NCBI GenBank assembly: GCA_035288225.1
Contig: DATEAT010000024.1
Coordinates: 1-7,482, forward strand
DNA length: 7,482 nt
DNA from: RBG-16-64-43 sp035288225
Lineage (GTDB): Bacteria; Chloroflexota; Anaerolineae; Anaerolineales; RBG-16-64-43
Reading direction: 5' to 3'
A model generated the notes under the pieces. That model made no database searches, had not been told where the DNA came from, and saw only the letters and a list, made by a program, of their open reading frames with translations. The number at the start of each line of letters is the position of its first letter. Position 1 is the stretch's first letter. Of the stretch, positions 1 through 6,633 are shown one piece after another. The translations under genes were made by a program, and so were the position numbers.

Positions 1-144
1 CTCCAACGCCGCGCGGGCAGAATTGTGGTCGGTGACGGCGATGCGCGACATCCCGGCGCGCCGAGCGGCGGCCAGCAGACGATCCGGCGCGAGCAGGCTG
101 TCTTTCGAACGTTGTGTGTGCAGGTGCAGGTCAACCCGCCACAT
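1..144 (-). CDS. PHP-domain metal-dependent phosphoesterase, N-terminal part (cut by window start)
   Basis: Only the first 48 codons lie in the window; the gene continues beyond base 1. The start is the ATG at 144-142, preceded on the minus strand by GGGAG six bases upstream. Residues 5-10 read DLHLHT and residues 38-41 read TDHN. These are the first two metal-binding motifs of the PHP (polymerase and histidinol phosphatase) superfamily, joined by the usual helix that ends in AARRAGM. A metal-binding PHP core at the very N-terminus fits the stand-alone TrpH-like phosphoesterases better than polymerase-fused PHP domains. The substrate cannot be told from this fragment. The start overlaps the end of the upstream membrane-protein gene by 14 nt in another frame, which suggests a shared transcript and translational coupling. 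The family call is firm; the specific activity is unknown. Confidence 0.87.
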   Translation of the reverse strand, partial: MWRVDLHLHTQRSKDSLLAPDRLLAAARRAGMSRIAVTDHNSARAALE

Positions 145-1129
145 TGCCCGCTCCCGCCCGATCCTGGGCTTTCCACAAGATGGGTGTGGTGGCCCACACA
201 CCGAGCCCCAATGCCATGCCAAACCAGAGCGTACCCAGGCGGATGAGCATGGTGGCCGCGGCGGCCAGGCTATGCTCGGGGTGTATTGCCAGCACGAGCA
301 GGCCGCTCAGGGTTGCCTCCACAGCGCCTACCCCTCCGGGTAACGCAGACACAGCGCCTACGACGGTTGAGAAAGCCAAGAGGAAGATCGCCAGTAGCAG
401 AAGATGGGGCGAGGGGTCCAACCCCAGCCCGGCCAAGATGATGAAGAAGCCAACGCCCTCCCCCAGCCAGGAGACTGTTCCCAGCCCAACCGCCAGCGCG
501 AGGGGCCGCGGTTTGAAAAGACGATAGGATGATTCATAGAAGGCACGCAGCCCGGCCACACGCGGGCCGAGCACGGGGAGGCGCGAAACCCACCCTAAAA
601 CGGCCAATGCGAGAGGGCGGATTTGCGACACCACGATCAGGCCTAGCACGCCCAGCGCGATCGCGAGGAAACCGGGCCAGAACTGAGGGTAGGTGAACAC
701 CCCTAGCGCGGAGAGGGCCATGACCGCCAAACCATCACTGATGCGCTCAGCGATGACAATCGGCAGCCCGCTGGCGAAGGGCAGCCCGGTCCATTCTGCC
801 AGCCACACCGCCTTGAGGGCCTCGCCCACCTTGCCCGGGGTGAAGGCCAACGGGAAGCCGGCGACGAAAAGGCGCGCACTGCGTGAGGCAGAAAGGGACC
901 GAACACCCAGCAAGCGCACATAGTAGTGCCACTTGAAGAACCGCAGCGTGTAGTTGAAGAGGGTGCAGCCAAGGACCAGCGGGAACAGGCGCCAATCGAA
1001 TCGGCCGAGCGCATTTCGCAATGATGGCAGATCGGCCCAGAAGGCGAGCCCGACTATGGCCAGCACCCCCAGGCCAAGTCCGATCATCAAGCGATTCCGC
1101 AAACCGCTCATGCTATCGATTCTTGTCAT
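131..1129 (-). CDS. UPF0104 / LPG-synthase-TM-like integral membrane protein (flippase-like)
   Basis: A 332-residue polytopic membrane protein with about eight hydrophobic segments, starting near residues 13-31. It carries the landmarks of the lysylphosphatidylglycerol synthase transmembrane family (UPF0104, AglD/MprF N-terminal type): RFFKWHYYVRLLG at 63-75, TPGKVGEALKAVWL at 97-110, ERISDG at 128-133 and ALPGGVGAVEA at 262-272. Members are thought to flip or handle polar lipids or lipid-linked sugars. There is no soluble aminoacyl-transferase domain, so it is not a full MprF. The ATG at 1129 has no visible Shine-Dalgarno; an in-frame ATG at 1111 (MSGLRNR) is an equally plausible start and loses only six residues. 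It lies 137 bp downstream of the DUF362 gene on the same strand and overlaps the PHP gene by 14 nt, so the three may be one operon. The substrate is not predictable from sequence. Confidence 0.85.
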   Translation of the reverse strand: MTRIDSMSGLRNRLMIGLGLGVLAIVGLAFWADLPSLRNALGRFDWRLFPLVLGCTLFNYTLRFFKWHYYVRLLGVRSLSASRSARLFVAGFPLAFTPGKVGEALKAVWLAEWTGLPFASGLPIVIAERISDGLAVMALSALGVFTYPQFWPGFLAIALGVLGLIVVSQIRPLALAVLGWVSRLPVLGPRVAGLRAFYESSYRLFKPRPLALAVGLGTVSWLGEGVGFFIILAGLGLDPSPHLLLLAIFLLAFSTVVGAVSALPGGVGAVEATLSGLLVLAIHPEHSLAAAATMLIRLGTLWFGMALGLGVWATTPILWKAQDRAGAGNVAG

Positions 1130-1266
1130 TTACGGGGCGCCTGCACGGAGAGACATTCTTCCGGGCGCTCGCCGTGGGCAGGGTCTGGACCAGTATTGCG
1201 GAGAATCGGGCGCGCCGGCCCACCGCTTTCAATCTGCGTCGCGGCCAAGAGTCCCCCTGCAGACGG

Positions 1267-2475
1267 TCAGCGAATGAGAACGCGCCACAATGCCAATGCG
1301 GCGAGCACGCCCAGCAGGAGCAGCGCTGCACCCGCCTGCACCACGGTCTTGGGTTCCATCCCGGGCATGACGACCAGCCCATCGCCATACGACTTGAACA
1401 GCCTGCCCCAGGCAGTCTTGAGCGCCTCACGCACGCGCCGCCGGCCGATAAACGGGTACCAGTAGACGTTATGGTAGAAGTTGGAGGCGAAGTAGGCCCA
1501 CGGCACGAGAGGCGTGCGCAAGAGGAGCGGCTCCGCGAAGTGCAGCCAGCCGTGGTAGATCGCCTTCTGCCCGCGCGAGGCGAACGTGTCCTCCTGGCGG
1601 AAGTTCCACGGGGTTTCTTGGGTGATGTCGTATCCGACGATTTTGATCTGCCGCGGATCACCCACGCCCAGCTCCATTTCGTGTGCGCGGCGGATGAAGC
1701 GAATCGTCATCGGGTCGAACCCCTGCAAGCGGGCCGAGACCGAATCGATGGCCACCTGGTCGGCCGAGGCGAGCAGGATGTTCTTCTCATGCCAGCGCAT
1801 GGCGCGCGGCCCCGGTCCATCGCCGGCAAACGTCCCGTCCATCACGGCAAAGAGGCCCGGGTGGATTTCCTGCTGGATCATCAAGAGGTCGACCAACGTG
1901 TCGTGGATAACCGAGTGGGTCCAGTGCCGCTGGCGGTGGAGCAGCCCGCCGAAGGCGTTCTTCATCGCCCCGGTGATCGTGGTGAAAACGTGGGTCTTCA
2001 CCGTGGGCAGATGGACGATGTTCATGCCCACCAGCGCCTTGGGTATGTAGACTCCCTCGCGATAGACCTTGTCGAGCACCAGCAGCGGCCGCTTCGGCTC
2101 GTAGCGGAACCAGTCGAACTTCTGTTCGTAGAGGTAGACGCACGGGACGCCGTACTTGTCGGTGACGAACTTGTGCTTGTTGTTCGCCTCGCCAACTCGC
2201 GTATCGACGACCACCGTGTCGTTGTGGATTCCGACCAGGTCGGTGTAGCCGGCATGCCGCAGCCCAAGGATCGCCCCCTCGATTTGCCACGGCGTCGAGG
2301 AGCACGCCGGGTACCACGTCTGCCACGAGATGTTGATCTTCAGCCCGGTCGGCACACCGCGCGGCAGCGCCTCGCGCACGCCGGCCATTTCCATGACTCG
2401 CTGGATATCCTCCACCACCGTCGCCGGCGTGGTCTTGAGCACGGCAACCTTGCCTCGGCCTGTACGATTCCCCAT
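1267..2475 (-). CDS. DUF362 domain protein with C-terminal membrane anchor
   Basis: A 402-residue protein when started at the ATG at 2475, which has GGAG seven bases upstream on the minus strand. The frame stays open to 2667, but that extension would run through the divergent control region and into the next gene, and it reads like non-coding arginine-rich sequence. DUF362 hallmarks are clear: LPTVKTHVFTTITGAMKNAFGG at 156-177, VMDGTFAGDGPGP at 211-223 and LLASADQVAIDSVSARLQG at 234-252. Many DUF362 proteins also carry a 4Fe-4S ferredoxin module. This one has only two cysteines (58 and 112) and no CxxCxxC cluster. Residues about 378-400 form a hydrophobic helix followed by a short basic end, which suggests a tail-anchored protein with the domain facing the cytoplasm. 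The biochemical role of the family is not established. The lipid/envelope-type neighbour downstream suggests, weakly, an envelope role. Confidence 0.88.
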   Translation of the reverse strand: MGNRTGRGKVAVLKTTPATVVEDIQRVMEMAGVREALPRGVPTGLKINISWQTWYPACSSTPWQIEGAILGLRHAGYTDLVGIHNDTVVVDTRVGEANNKHKFVTDKYGVPCVYLYEQKFDWFRYEPKRPLLVLDKVYREGVYIPKALVGMNIVHLPTVKTHVFTTITGAMKNAFGGLLHRQRHWTHSVIHDTLVDLLMIQQEIHPGLFAVMDGTFAGDGPGPRAMRWHEKNILLASADQVAIDSVSARLQGFDPMTIRFIRRAHEMELGVGDPRQIKIVGYDITQETPWNFRQEDTFASRGQKAIYHGWLHFAEPLLLRTPLVPWAYFASNFYHNVYWYPFIGRRRVREALKTAWGRLFKSYGDGLVVMPGMEPKTVVQAGAALLLLGVLAALALWRVLIR

Positions 2476-2665
2476 CGACCGTCTCCACTCATTTGACGCG
2501 AGATGAATTACAATCGCCTCGCCGTGCACCACGGCATGCATGGCGGCCGGCTTGGCGATTGTACTCCAGTCGTCAGGCCCGGCTCGCGAATACCGCTCCC
2601 GGCGACATCGCCGCCGACGATGATCCCCGGGCCAGAGGCCGCCCCGCTCGCGGAGGAGTTGAAGC
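2476..2665. promoter_or_regulatory. Divergent intergenic control region with inverted-repeat -10 boxes
   Basis: This 190-bp gap separates the DUF362 gene (leftward) from the PfpI-like gene (rightward) and should hold both promoters. TACAATCGCC at 2509-2518 is repeated as its exact inverse complement, GGCGATTGTA, at 2554-2563. Each arm therefore carries a TACAAT -10-like hexamer: the left one points toward the PfpI-like gene and the right one toward the DUF362 gene, so transcripts would initiate face to face and overlap. Between the arms lies a second small palindrome, GCCGTG-cac-CACGGC (2521-2535). No convincing -35 hexamers are visible at 16-18 bp. TTGACG at 2493-2498 is only 10 bp from the left -10, too close to serve it. 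An activator- or repressor-controlled site is inferred, not shown. Confidence 0.4.
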
Positions 2666-3193
2666 ATGCGCCTGAAGGGGAAGAAGATTGCCTATCTTGT
2701 TGGACCCGGGTTTGAGGATCTGGAGTTCTGGGTGCCTCTCATGCGCCTGCAAGAAGAAGGTGCCATCATCACCGCGGTGGGTCTGAACGCCGGCGAGGAG
2801 TACATCGGCAAACAGTCGCTGCAGGCCTGCTCCGATGTGGGCTGCGATGAGGTCACCGCCGATGAGTTCGATGCGGTGGTCATCCCCGGCGGCTGGGCGC
2901 CCGACAAGTTGCGGCGCTACGAGGGCATCAAACGTCTGGTGCGCGAGGCCTATCGCAGCGGCAAAGTCGTCGGCATGATCTGCCATGCCGGGTTGGTCGG
3001 CATCAGCGCCGGCATCGTCAAGGGTCACGAGGCCACTGGCAGCCCGGGCATTCGCGACGACCTGGTCAACGCCGGCGCGATCTGGCGCGACGTCCCGGCG
3101 CTGCGCTCCAAGAACTTGGTCTGGGGGCGGGTGGTGGCGGACCTACCGGATTTTTGCCGCGAGCTTGTCAACGCACTCAGCGAAGAGGCCTAG
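2666..3193 (+). CDS. PfpI/DJ-1 superfamily class I glutamine-amidotransferase-like protein
   Basis: A 175-residue single-domain protein, close to the usual size of PfpI/YhbO family members. The start ATG has a strong GGAGGAG eight bases upstream. Visible family landmarks are the early acidic motif GFEDLE (15-20, with Glu17 the likely active-site acid), VVIPGGWAPDKLR (71-83), the nucleophile elbow ICHAGL (105-110, nucleophile Cys106 followed by His107), and GIRDDLVNAGAIWRD (128-142), typical of PfpI. The C-terminal LPDFCRELVNAL (160-171) also matches the family. Described members act as intracellular peptidases, glyoxalase III or deglycases in carbonyl-stress protection; which applies here cannot be said. 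Two departures from the usual pattern are visible: CHA instead of the common CHG, and VWGR (152-155) where many relatives have a TSR-type segment. It is followed by a hairpin and appears monocistronic. Confidence 0.9.
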   Translation: MRLKGKKIAYLVGPGFEDLEFWVPLMRLQEEGAIITAVGLNAGEEYIGKQSLQACSDVGCDEVTADEFDAVVIPGGWAPDKLRRYEGIKRLVREAYRSGKVVGMICHAGLVGISAGIVKGHEATGSPGIRDDLVNAGAIWRDVPALRSKNLVWGRVVADLPDFCRELVNALSEEA

Positions 3194-3223
3194 ACCGCCT
3201 GGCAACCTCGTCTCCGCTTCACA

Positions 3224-3268
3224 AATCGGCCGGCGTGCCTGCGCACATGCCGGCCGATTATTCTCCTC
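3224..3268 (+). terminator. Long hairpin terminator after the PfpI-like gene
   Basis: AATCGGCCGGC (3224-3234) and GCCGGCCGATT (3249-3259) form a perfect 11-bp stem. Inside it GTGC (3235-3238) pairs with GCAC (3243-3246) around the tetraloop CTGC, leaving a two-base AT bulge. The stem starts 30 bp past the PfpI stop codon. The downstream tract ATTCTCCT is only moderately T-rich, so termination may be partial or factor-assisted. On the complementary strand the stem is also preceded by A-rich bases, but no gene would need it there. Confidence 0.6.
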
Positions 3269-3516
3269 AAGGCCACGAATCGTTGCTTACTGCACCGGGA
3301 TCTCACTCGACGGCCCCGGCTGTCACGTCGCCGATTGATTGCTCGCCGCGGTTGTGACGACAGCGGGCCGCCGCGGCAGCGACCGCCGCTCCACCTCCCG
3401 CGACCTAAGGCTCGTCGGCAATCCTCCCCCTGCTCGGCGGGTTCCAGTCATGGTATGGTGTTCTGCAAGAGGCGGCGAGCCACGCACCGCCAGCCTCGGG
3501 GGCATTGCGGATTGCT
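3269..3516. other. Gene-free stretch upstream of rmuC-like gene
   Basis: About 250 bp between the hairpin and the RmuC-family start. Short open frames exist on both strands, but none shows a recognisable domain, a ribosome binding site or gene-like composition. Besides a candidate -10 element near 3454 it holds several short GC-rich self-complementary words and nothing I can identify. Confidence 0.4.
3451..3459 (+). promoter_or_regulatory. Possible extended -10 for the rmuC-like gene
   Basis: TGGTATGGT resembles an extended -10 (TGn followed by TATGGT). It would start a transcript near 3466, about 50 bases before the ATG at 3517. No -35 match is seen, so this is a weak candidate. Confidence 0.25.
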
Positions 3517-4611
3517 ATGGACACATTGCTAATCGCCGTTTTGGCCGGGCTGGCCCTCCTTCTGGTCTTGATTCTCGCGCTGCTCATCGTGCTGCTGTTT
3601 CGGCGCTCGGCCGAAGGCGGCGTGGTGGTTGGCCCGCTGCAAAGCCTGACCCAATCCATCGGCGCCCTGCAGAGCGAGGCACGCACGCTGGCTGAACGTC
3701 TGGCCGCCATGGAACGCGGTCAGGCCAAAGTGGGCGAAGACGTGGCGGCGGTTTCGACCCGTCTGGTGCACACGGGCGCGCTTGCCCAAGGGCTGACCGA
3801 CACCACCGCCTCGATTCGCGAGGGGCTGGCTTCGGCCCAGGAAACGCTGAGCGCCTTGCGTTCGCAAGCCTCCGCCCGCCAGGATATCGAACGCCAGACG
3901 TCGGAATCGATCCGTCGCCTGGAGGCGGTGATCGCCGGGACGCAATCGCGCGGCGCGGCGGGCGAGAACATCCTCGACCTGGTGCTGGCACAATTGCCGG
4001 CCGAATGGCAAGTGCGCAACTTCCAAATCGGCAACAAGATGGTGGAGTTCGGCCTGCGCCTGCCTAACAACCTTATCCTGCCCATCGACAGCAAGTGGAC
4101 CTCCGCCGGGTTGCTGGAACAATTGGCCGACACTCACGATCCGGATGAGCAACAACGCCTCAAGGCGCAAATCGAGAAGGCGGTGCTGGCCAAGGCGCGC
4201 GAAGTGCGCAAGTACATCGACCCGAGCGCGACCGTCAGCTTTGGAATCGCTGCAGTGCCCGACGCGGTGTACGACCTGTGTTCCGCCGTGCGAGTCGAAG
4301 TCATGGAGATGGGAGTGGTGCTGCTGAGCTACAGCCTCTTCATCCCATACCTTCTGCTGGTGTACCAGACCACCCTCAACGCCTCCCACGATTTGGACCT
4401 GCAGCAGGTCGGTGCATACATCCAGCGCACGCAGGAGAGCCTGACCGCCCTGCAAGCGGAACTCGAAGGGCGTCTCTCCAAGGGCATCACCATGGTCGAG
4501 AACTCGCGCGACGAGCTGCGGCTCCTGGCGAGCCGCGCGGCGCTGGGGCTCACCAGCGTGCAACTCTCTTCGGGGGCGCAGGCCGACGCGCCGACACCGC
4601 GCGTCGATTGA
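3517..4611 (+). CDS. rmuC: RmuC-family protein (DNA recombination limiting), membrane-anchored
   Basis: A 364-residue protein from the ATG at 3517. A TTG twelve bases upstream (3505) is an alternative, but the GGGGG before it ends only two bases away. Layout: hydrophobic helix at about 5-28; a long alanine/glutamine/glutamate-rich coiled coil at about 40-140 with no prolines; then the RmuC core, seen as TQSRGAAGENIL (142-153), LPNNLILPIDSKW (182-194), KYIDPSATVSFGIAAVPDAVYDL (232-254) and VVLLSYSLFIPYLLLV (267-282). A final helical region precedes a polar tail. In E. coli RmuC was linked genetically to limiting inversions between short inverted repeats, and the core is thought to be nuclease-related. 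This copy is shorter than E. coli RmuC (about 475 residues) and its core motifs diverge from the common form. The conserved GE and D-x-K acidic/basic residues are retained (Glu150, Asp191, Lys193). It probably stands alone. Confidence 0.85.
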   Translation: MDTLLIAVLAGLALLLVLILALLIVLLFRRSAEGGVVVGPLQSLTQSIGALQSEARTLAERLAAMERGQAKVGEDVAAVSTRLVHTGALAQGLTDTTASIREGLASAQETLSALRSQASARQDIERQTSESIRRLEAVIAGTQSRGAAGENILDLVLAQLPAEWQVRNFQIGNKMVEFGLRLPNNLILPIDSKWTSAGLLEQLADTHDPDEQQRLKAQIEKAVLAKAREVRKYIDPSATVSFGIAAVPDAVYDLCSAVRVEVMEMGVVLLSYSLFIPYLLLVYQTTLNASHDLDLQQVGAYIQRTQESLTALQAELEGRLSKGITMVENSRDELRLLASRAALGLTSVQLSSGAQADAPTPRVD

Positions 4612-4676
4612 CCCCCGCCGGTCGTACGATCGAATCTATAGACCGTTGACCCTTACCCCCAAGAATCGACGCCGGT

Positions 4677-4709
4677 GCGACGCGAGTCCCGCGGTTCGCC
4701 TCGCGTTGC
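4677..4709 (+). repeat. Hairpin between rmuC-like and EamA genes
   Basis: GCGACGCGAG (4677-4686) pairs with CTCGCGTTGC (4700-4709) over ten base pairs, one of them G-U. The loop can add GCG/CGC (4691-4693 with 4697-4699). There is no T-tract after it, so it is not a typical intrinsic terminator. It could be the 3' end of the rmuC transcript or a chance result of high GC. Confidence 0.3.
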
Positions 4710-4752
4710 GCTCGTCGGCCGCGCCCGGGCTGCGCTCCACGCACGCACGCCG

Positions 4753-4761
4753 TGCTATAGT
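4753..4761 (+). promoter_or_regulatory. Extended -10 promoter directly before the EamA gene (leaderless start)
   Basis: TGCTATAGT is a good extended -10 (TGn plus TATAGT at 4756-4761). The start codon follows ten bases later, at 4772, so the expected transcription start at about 4768-4772 falls on or next to the ATG. The ten bases between (tgtcccctct) are pyrimidine-rich and hold no Shine-Dalgarno. A leaderless transcript is therefore inferred. Confidence 0.5.
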
Positions 4762-4771
4762 TGTCCCCTCT

Positions 4772-5695
4772 ATGGCCGACACTCCCGACTCCCTCATAAT
4801 TCCTGCAACGGTTGCTTCTCATTCTCGTACCCGGGCTATCCTCGAAGCAGTCATCGCCTCGATGATTTGGGCCACCTCGTTCGTCTTCGTCCGGGTGGGC
4901 ATGGACGAAGTCGGCCCGCTGACCATGGCCGGCTTGCGCTATTTCGCCGCCTTTGTGCTCATGCTGCCTTTCATCCGCTGGCGAGCGAACGCGCGCGCCT
5001 TGCGCTCAAAGGGCGTCTGGCTCAGGTTGATTGGGATCGCGCTGGGTGTCTACACGGTGGGCAACGGAGCACTCTACTGGTCGTTGAAGTACATTTCACC
5101 CACCACCGCCTCGTTCATCGTCGGGCTGCTCCCGCTCCTGGTGCTGGCGGCCGGGATCGCCTACTTGCGCGAACGGCCGACCATGCGCCAGGTTGGCGGC
5201 GTGGGCCTGTGCGTGGCGGGGTGTGCGCTGTTCTTCGCGATGGGGCTCGCGCCGGGTCAACCGCTGGGCCTGGCGATCGCTGTGATCGGGGTGGTAGGCT
5301 TTGCCGTGTTTGCCATCCTCAGCCGAGACGTGGCGCGTATGGGCCAACTCGACACTTTCACCTTGACCGCCCTGCCCTTGGGGCTCGGCGGCGCGTCACT
5401 GCTTATCCTGGCCATCTCGGTCGAGGGAGTCACGCTGCCCTCATGGCGAGTGTGGGCCCTAGTCGCCTGGCTGGCATCGGTCAACACGGTGCTCGCCTAC
5501 ATTCTCTACAATCGATCGCTCAAAATCCTGACCGCTCTCGAAGCCAATGTGGCTATGAACCTCTCGCCTTTCGCAACCGCGCTGGTGTCATTCGTGATCC
5601 TCGGCGAACGGTTGACGCCCGTGCAGGTCATCGGCATGGTCATCGGGATTGTGGGTGTCGCATTGGTGCAGGTTTCCGCTCGCCCGAGCGTATGA
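4772..5695 (+). CDS. EamA/DMT-superfamily transporter (RhaT/YdcZ-like, ten TM helices)
   Basis: A 307-residue inner-membrane protein with the two tandem EamA repeats (about 25-155 and 165-302), each of about five helices, which is the standard length and layout. Landmarks: WATSFVFVRVGMDEVGPL (33-50); ISPTTASFIVGLLPLLVL (108-125) with the following RERPTMRQVGG (133-143); and in the second repeat ANVAMNLSPFATALVSFVIL (258-277) with GERLTPVQVIGMVIG (278-292), the classic last-two-helix signature. The family exports or imports small metabolites such as amino acids, sugars and purines by exchange or proton coupling; the substrate is not predictable. The frame stays open upstream to 4646, but that part is arginine-rich, not membrane-like, and lies over the putative promoter. 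ATG 4772 was therefore chosen even without a Shine-Dalgarno. Its stop overlaps the next gene's ATG (ATGA), indicating translational coupling with the hydrolase. Confidence 0.9.
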   Translation: MADTPDSLIIPATVASHSRTRAILEAVIASMIWATSFVFVRVGMDEVGPLTMAGLRYFAAFVLMLPFIRWRANARALRSKGVWLRLIGIALGVYTVGNGALYWSLKYISPTTASFIVGLLPLLVLAAGIAYLRERPTMRQVGGVGLCVAGCALFFAMGLAPGQPLGLAIAVIGVVGFAVFAILSRDVARMGQLDTFTLTALPLGLGGASLLILAISVEGVTLPSWRVWALVAWLASVNTVLAYILYNRSLKILTALEANVAMNLSPFATALVSFVILGERLTPVQVIGMVIGIVGVALVQVSARPSV

Positions 5696-6633
5696 GGCTC
5701 CGACCCCCAAAGAGCCGTTCGAGAGAGCGGCGTGTTGTCCGGGAGCGCGACGTGACCACAGAAGTCAGTGCGGAATTGGCAGCCCTCTCCGCTGGAGCCG
5801 AGGCGACTCAGGCGCTCGCCGCATTCCGAAGGGACTACCCCTCCCGTACGCTCGAGATGGAGGGTGTGACCTGGGCCTATCGCGTGGGCGGCGCCGGGGG
5901 CAGGCCTTTGCTGCTTCTGCCCGGGCTGCAGGGTGCGGGCGAGGCCGCCTTCGAACTGGCCGAGCACTTCGCGCGAACACGTCGGTTTATCGCGCCTTCG
6001 TATCCGGCCGAGGCCACGAGCATGCAAGCGCTGGTGCGCGGTACGACGGCCATCGTGGAAGCCGAAGGTGGCGGCGCTGTGCATGTTCGCGGCGCGTCAT
6101 TTGGCGGGTTGGTTGCTCAGTGGCTAGTTCGCCAGGCGCCGCACGTCGTTCACTCGCTGATCCTTTCGCATACCGGTGCGCCCAATCCCGAGAGCGCACG
6201 GGCCAACCGCCGGGTGCTGACCATGCTGCGCCTGATGCCCGCGCCCTGGGTAAGTGCGCTCATGCGCGCCACAAGCGAGCGGGCGCTGGCTCCGCTGGCC
6301 GATGCCCGCCGGGAATTCTGGCGGGCCGCGAACAACGATCTGCTGCGCCAGTTCACCAAGCGCGCCGTCATTGCGCGCTACCGGGCCGCAGTCGATTTCG
6401 ACCTGCAATCGCGATTCTCGCCCGGCGATCTGACCGGCTGGCCCGGGCGCCTGCTCATCCTCGAAGGCGAGGACGACCCGCTGGTAGAAGCGGACACGCG
6501 TGCGGCCCTGCGAGCGCTCTACCCGCAAGCGCAGATCCACACCTTCCACGGAGCGGGGCATGCGGCGGCCATGGCGGACGTGCCCGGCTATGTGAGGGTC
6601 ATCGACCGGTGGCTTGCAGATGGCGGGGACTGA
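5692..6633 (+). CDS. Alpha/beta hydrolase, maspardin (SPG21)-like
   Basis: A 313-residue protein if started at the ATG overlapping the transporter stop (ATGA). A GTG at 5752, with GGGAG six bases upstream, gives 293 residues and may be the true start, because the extra 20 residues are a run of Arg/Lys/Pro. Numbering from 5692, the fold shows the oxyanion strand LLLLPGLQGAG (73-83), nucleophile elbow RGASFGG (133-139, Ser136), acid region LEGEDDPLVEA (257-267, Asp261 or Asp262) and catalytic His290 in FHGAGHAA. Several segments resemble eukaryotic maspardin: the GAS-x-GG elbow, SLILSHTGAP (155-164), LMPAPWVSALM (181-191) and LYPQAQIHTFHGAGH (276-290). The complete Ser-Asp-His set suggests an active hydrolase, though the substrate is unknown. 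Coupling to the transporter suggests a shared small-molecule substrate, for example an ester imported or a product exported. The fold call is firm; the maspardin link is from memory of that sequence. Confidence 0.88.
   Translation: MRLRPPKSRSRERRVVRERDVTTEVSAELAALSAGAEATQALAAFRRDYPSRTLEMEGVTWAYRVGGAGGRPLLLLPGLQGAGEAAFELAEHFARTRRFIAPSYPAEATSMQALVRGTTAIVEAEGGGAVHVRGASFGGLVAQWLVRQAPHVVHSLILSHTGAPNPESARANRRVLTMLRLMPAPWVSALMRATSERALAPLADARREFWRAANNDLLRQFTKRAVIARYRAAVDFDLQSRFSPGDLTGWPGRLLILEGEDDPLVEADTRAALRALYPQAQIHTFHGAGHAAAMADVPGYVRVIDRWLADGGD

Noticed and set aside
1021..2496. 491-residue open frame on the plus strand opposite the DUF362 gene
   Set aside because: It is rich in Arg, His, Asp and Val in no domain pattern, and lies exactly antisense to a gene with clear DUF362 motifs. 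Long antisense frames are expected at this GC content.
2493..2514. TTGACG...TACAAT as a complete sigma-70 promoter
   Set aside because: The spacer is only 10 bp, too short for a -35/-10 pair, so only the -10-like hexamer is kept.
2476..2667. 64-residue N-terminal extension of the DUF362 protein
   Set aside because: It would cross the divergent promoter region and overlap the PfpI start. The ATG at 2475 has its own GGAG and matches the family start region.
3529..4563. 344-residue minus-strand frame opposite the rmuC-like gene
   Set aside because: Its composition (Gln, His, Arg repeats) and exact antisense position mark it as a shadow of the coiled-coil coding sequence.
4608..4642. TTGACC...TATAGA promoter after the rmuC-like stop
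   Set aside because: The spacing is 23 bp, too long, and a better extended -10 lies next to the EamA start.
4675..5691. Over 1 kb of open frame upstream of, and in frame with, the hydrolase, overlapping the transporter
   Set aside because: The sequence there is Arg/Gly/His-rich with no domain, while the other frame encodes a clean ten-helix EamA protein. The open frame is a GC shadow, not a fused gene.
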